64,000 bases of DNA, taken from NCBI GenBank assembly GCA_963662175.1, contig OY759224.1, positions 28,095,489-28,159,488 of the forward strand, in the 5' to 3' direction. This stretch comes from Aradus depressus (Eukaryota > Arthropoda > Insecta > Hemiptera > Aradidae). Below the pieces are notes generated by a model, which had not been told where the DNA came from, did no database searches, and worked only from the letters and a program-made list of their open reading frames with translations. A program made the position numbers and the translations under genes. Below are positions 63,979 to 64,000 of the stretch, piece after piece (the first letter of the stretch is position 1; the number at the start of each line of letters is the position of its first letter).

Positions 63979-64000
63979 TATATATTTTGAGGTGGATCTC

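Overview
The window looks like repeat-dense, AT-rich nuclear DNA of an arthropod, most likely an insect. Reasons: a jockey-type non-LTR retrotransposon, mariner, pogo/Tigger and PIF/Harbinger DNA transposons, and a tRNA-derived SINE whose 3' tail is the AACCT (TTAGG) repeat. There are no bacterial operons, and no host gene can be recognised with confidence. The order within insects cannot be fixed from the sequence alone.

Layout. 1-4.1 kb: inverted flanking arms around a repeat-filled interior. 5.69-9.94 kb: a complete jockey-type LINE with both ORFs open and a perfect 13-bp target-site duplication (TSD), the only clearly intact coding element. 11-20 kb: composite SINE units, a 97-bp tandem array, a LINE fragment with poly(A) tail, a Harbinger-like element with a broken MADF gene, and many SINEs. 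20-26 kb: fold-back elements, a Tigger-like element built of CTCGAA motifs, and a 102-bp perfect palindrome. 27-34 kb: a 142-bp minisatellite of about 35-bp tRNA-like subunits, an 89-bp tandem array and SINEs. 35-46 kb: a possible spliced exon (35.03-35.26 kb), composite SINE units, a second Harbinger-like element with a MADF fragment, and a 1.3-kb inverted-repeat element. 46.8-48.4 kb: a mariner element with a LINE fragment inserted in its transposase gene. 50-61 kb: a 140-bp tandem array, SINEs, ribozyme-like motifs, a pogo remnant and a pyrimidine-only minisatellite. 63-64 kb: a second mariner element with very long terminal repeats.

Three families dominate. (1) A SINE of about 350 bp with a tRNA-like head (A and B boxes), present in about 30 pieces on both strands. 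Several copies have clear 9-12 bp TSDs, which define the ends. (2) An older repeat ending in TACTTCCCC, with internal units of roughly 140 bp, in about 25 pieces; it is the usual landing site of the other elements. (3) Fold-back and other elements carrying CTGANGA-hairpin-GAAA followed by a short palindrome and a UH dinucleotide, which is the layout of a type I hammerhead ribozyme with a dimer-forming stem III. This motif occurs at eight loci in about six unrelated sequence families.

How the parts relate. The intact LINE supplies an endonuclease and reverse transcriptase of the kind that could move other RNAs, but its 3' end does not visibly match the SINE tail, so it is not shown to be the SINE's partner. 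Nested insertions give relative ages: TACTTCCCC repeats are oldest, SINEs and ribozyme-bearing elements landed in them, and Harbinger-like elements landed in SINEs. Coordinates of repeat edges are good to a few bases where a TSD is quoted and to about 10-20 bases elsewhere.
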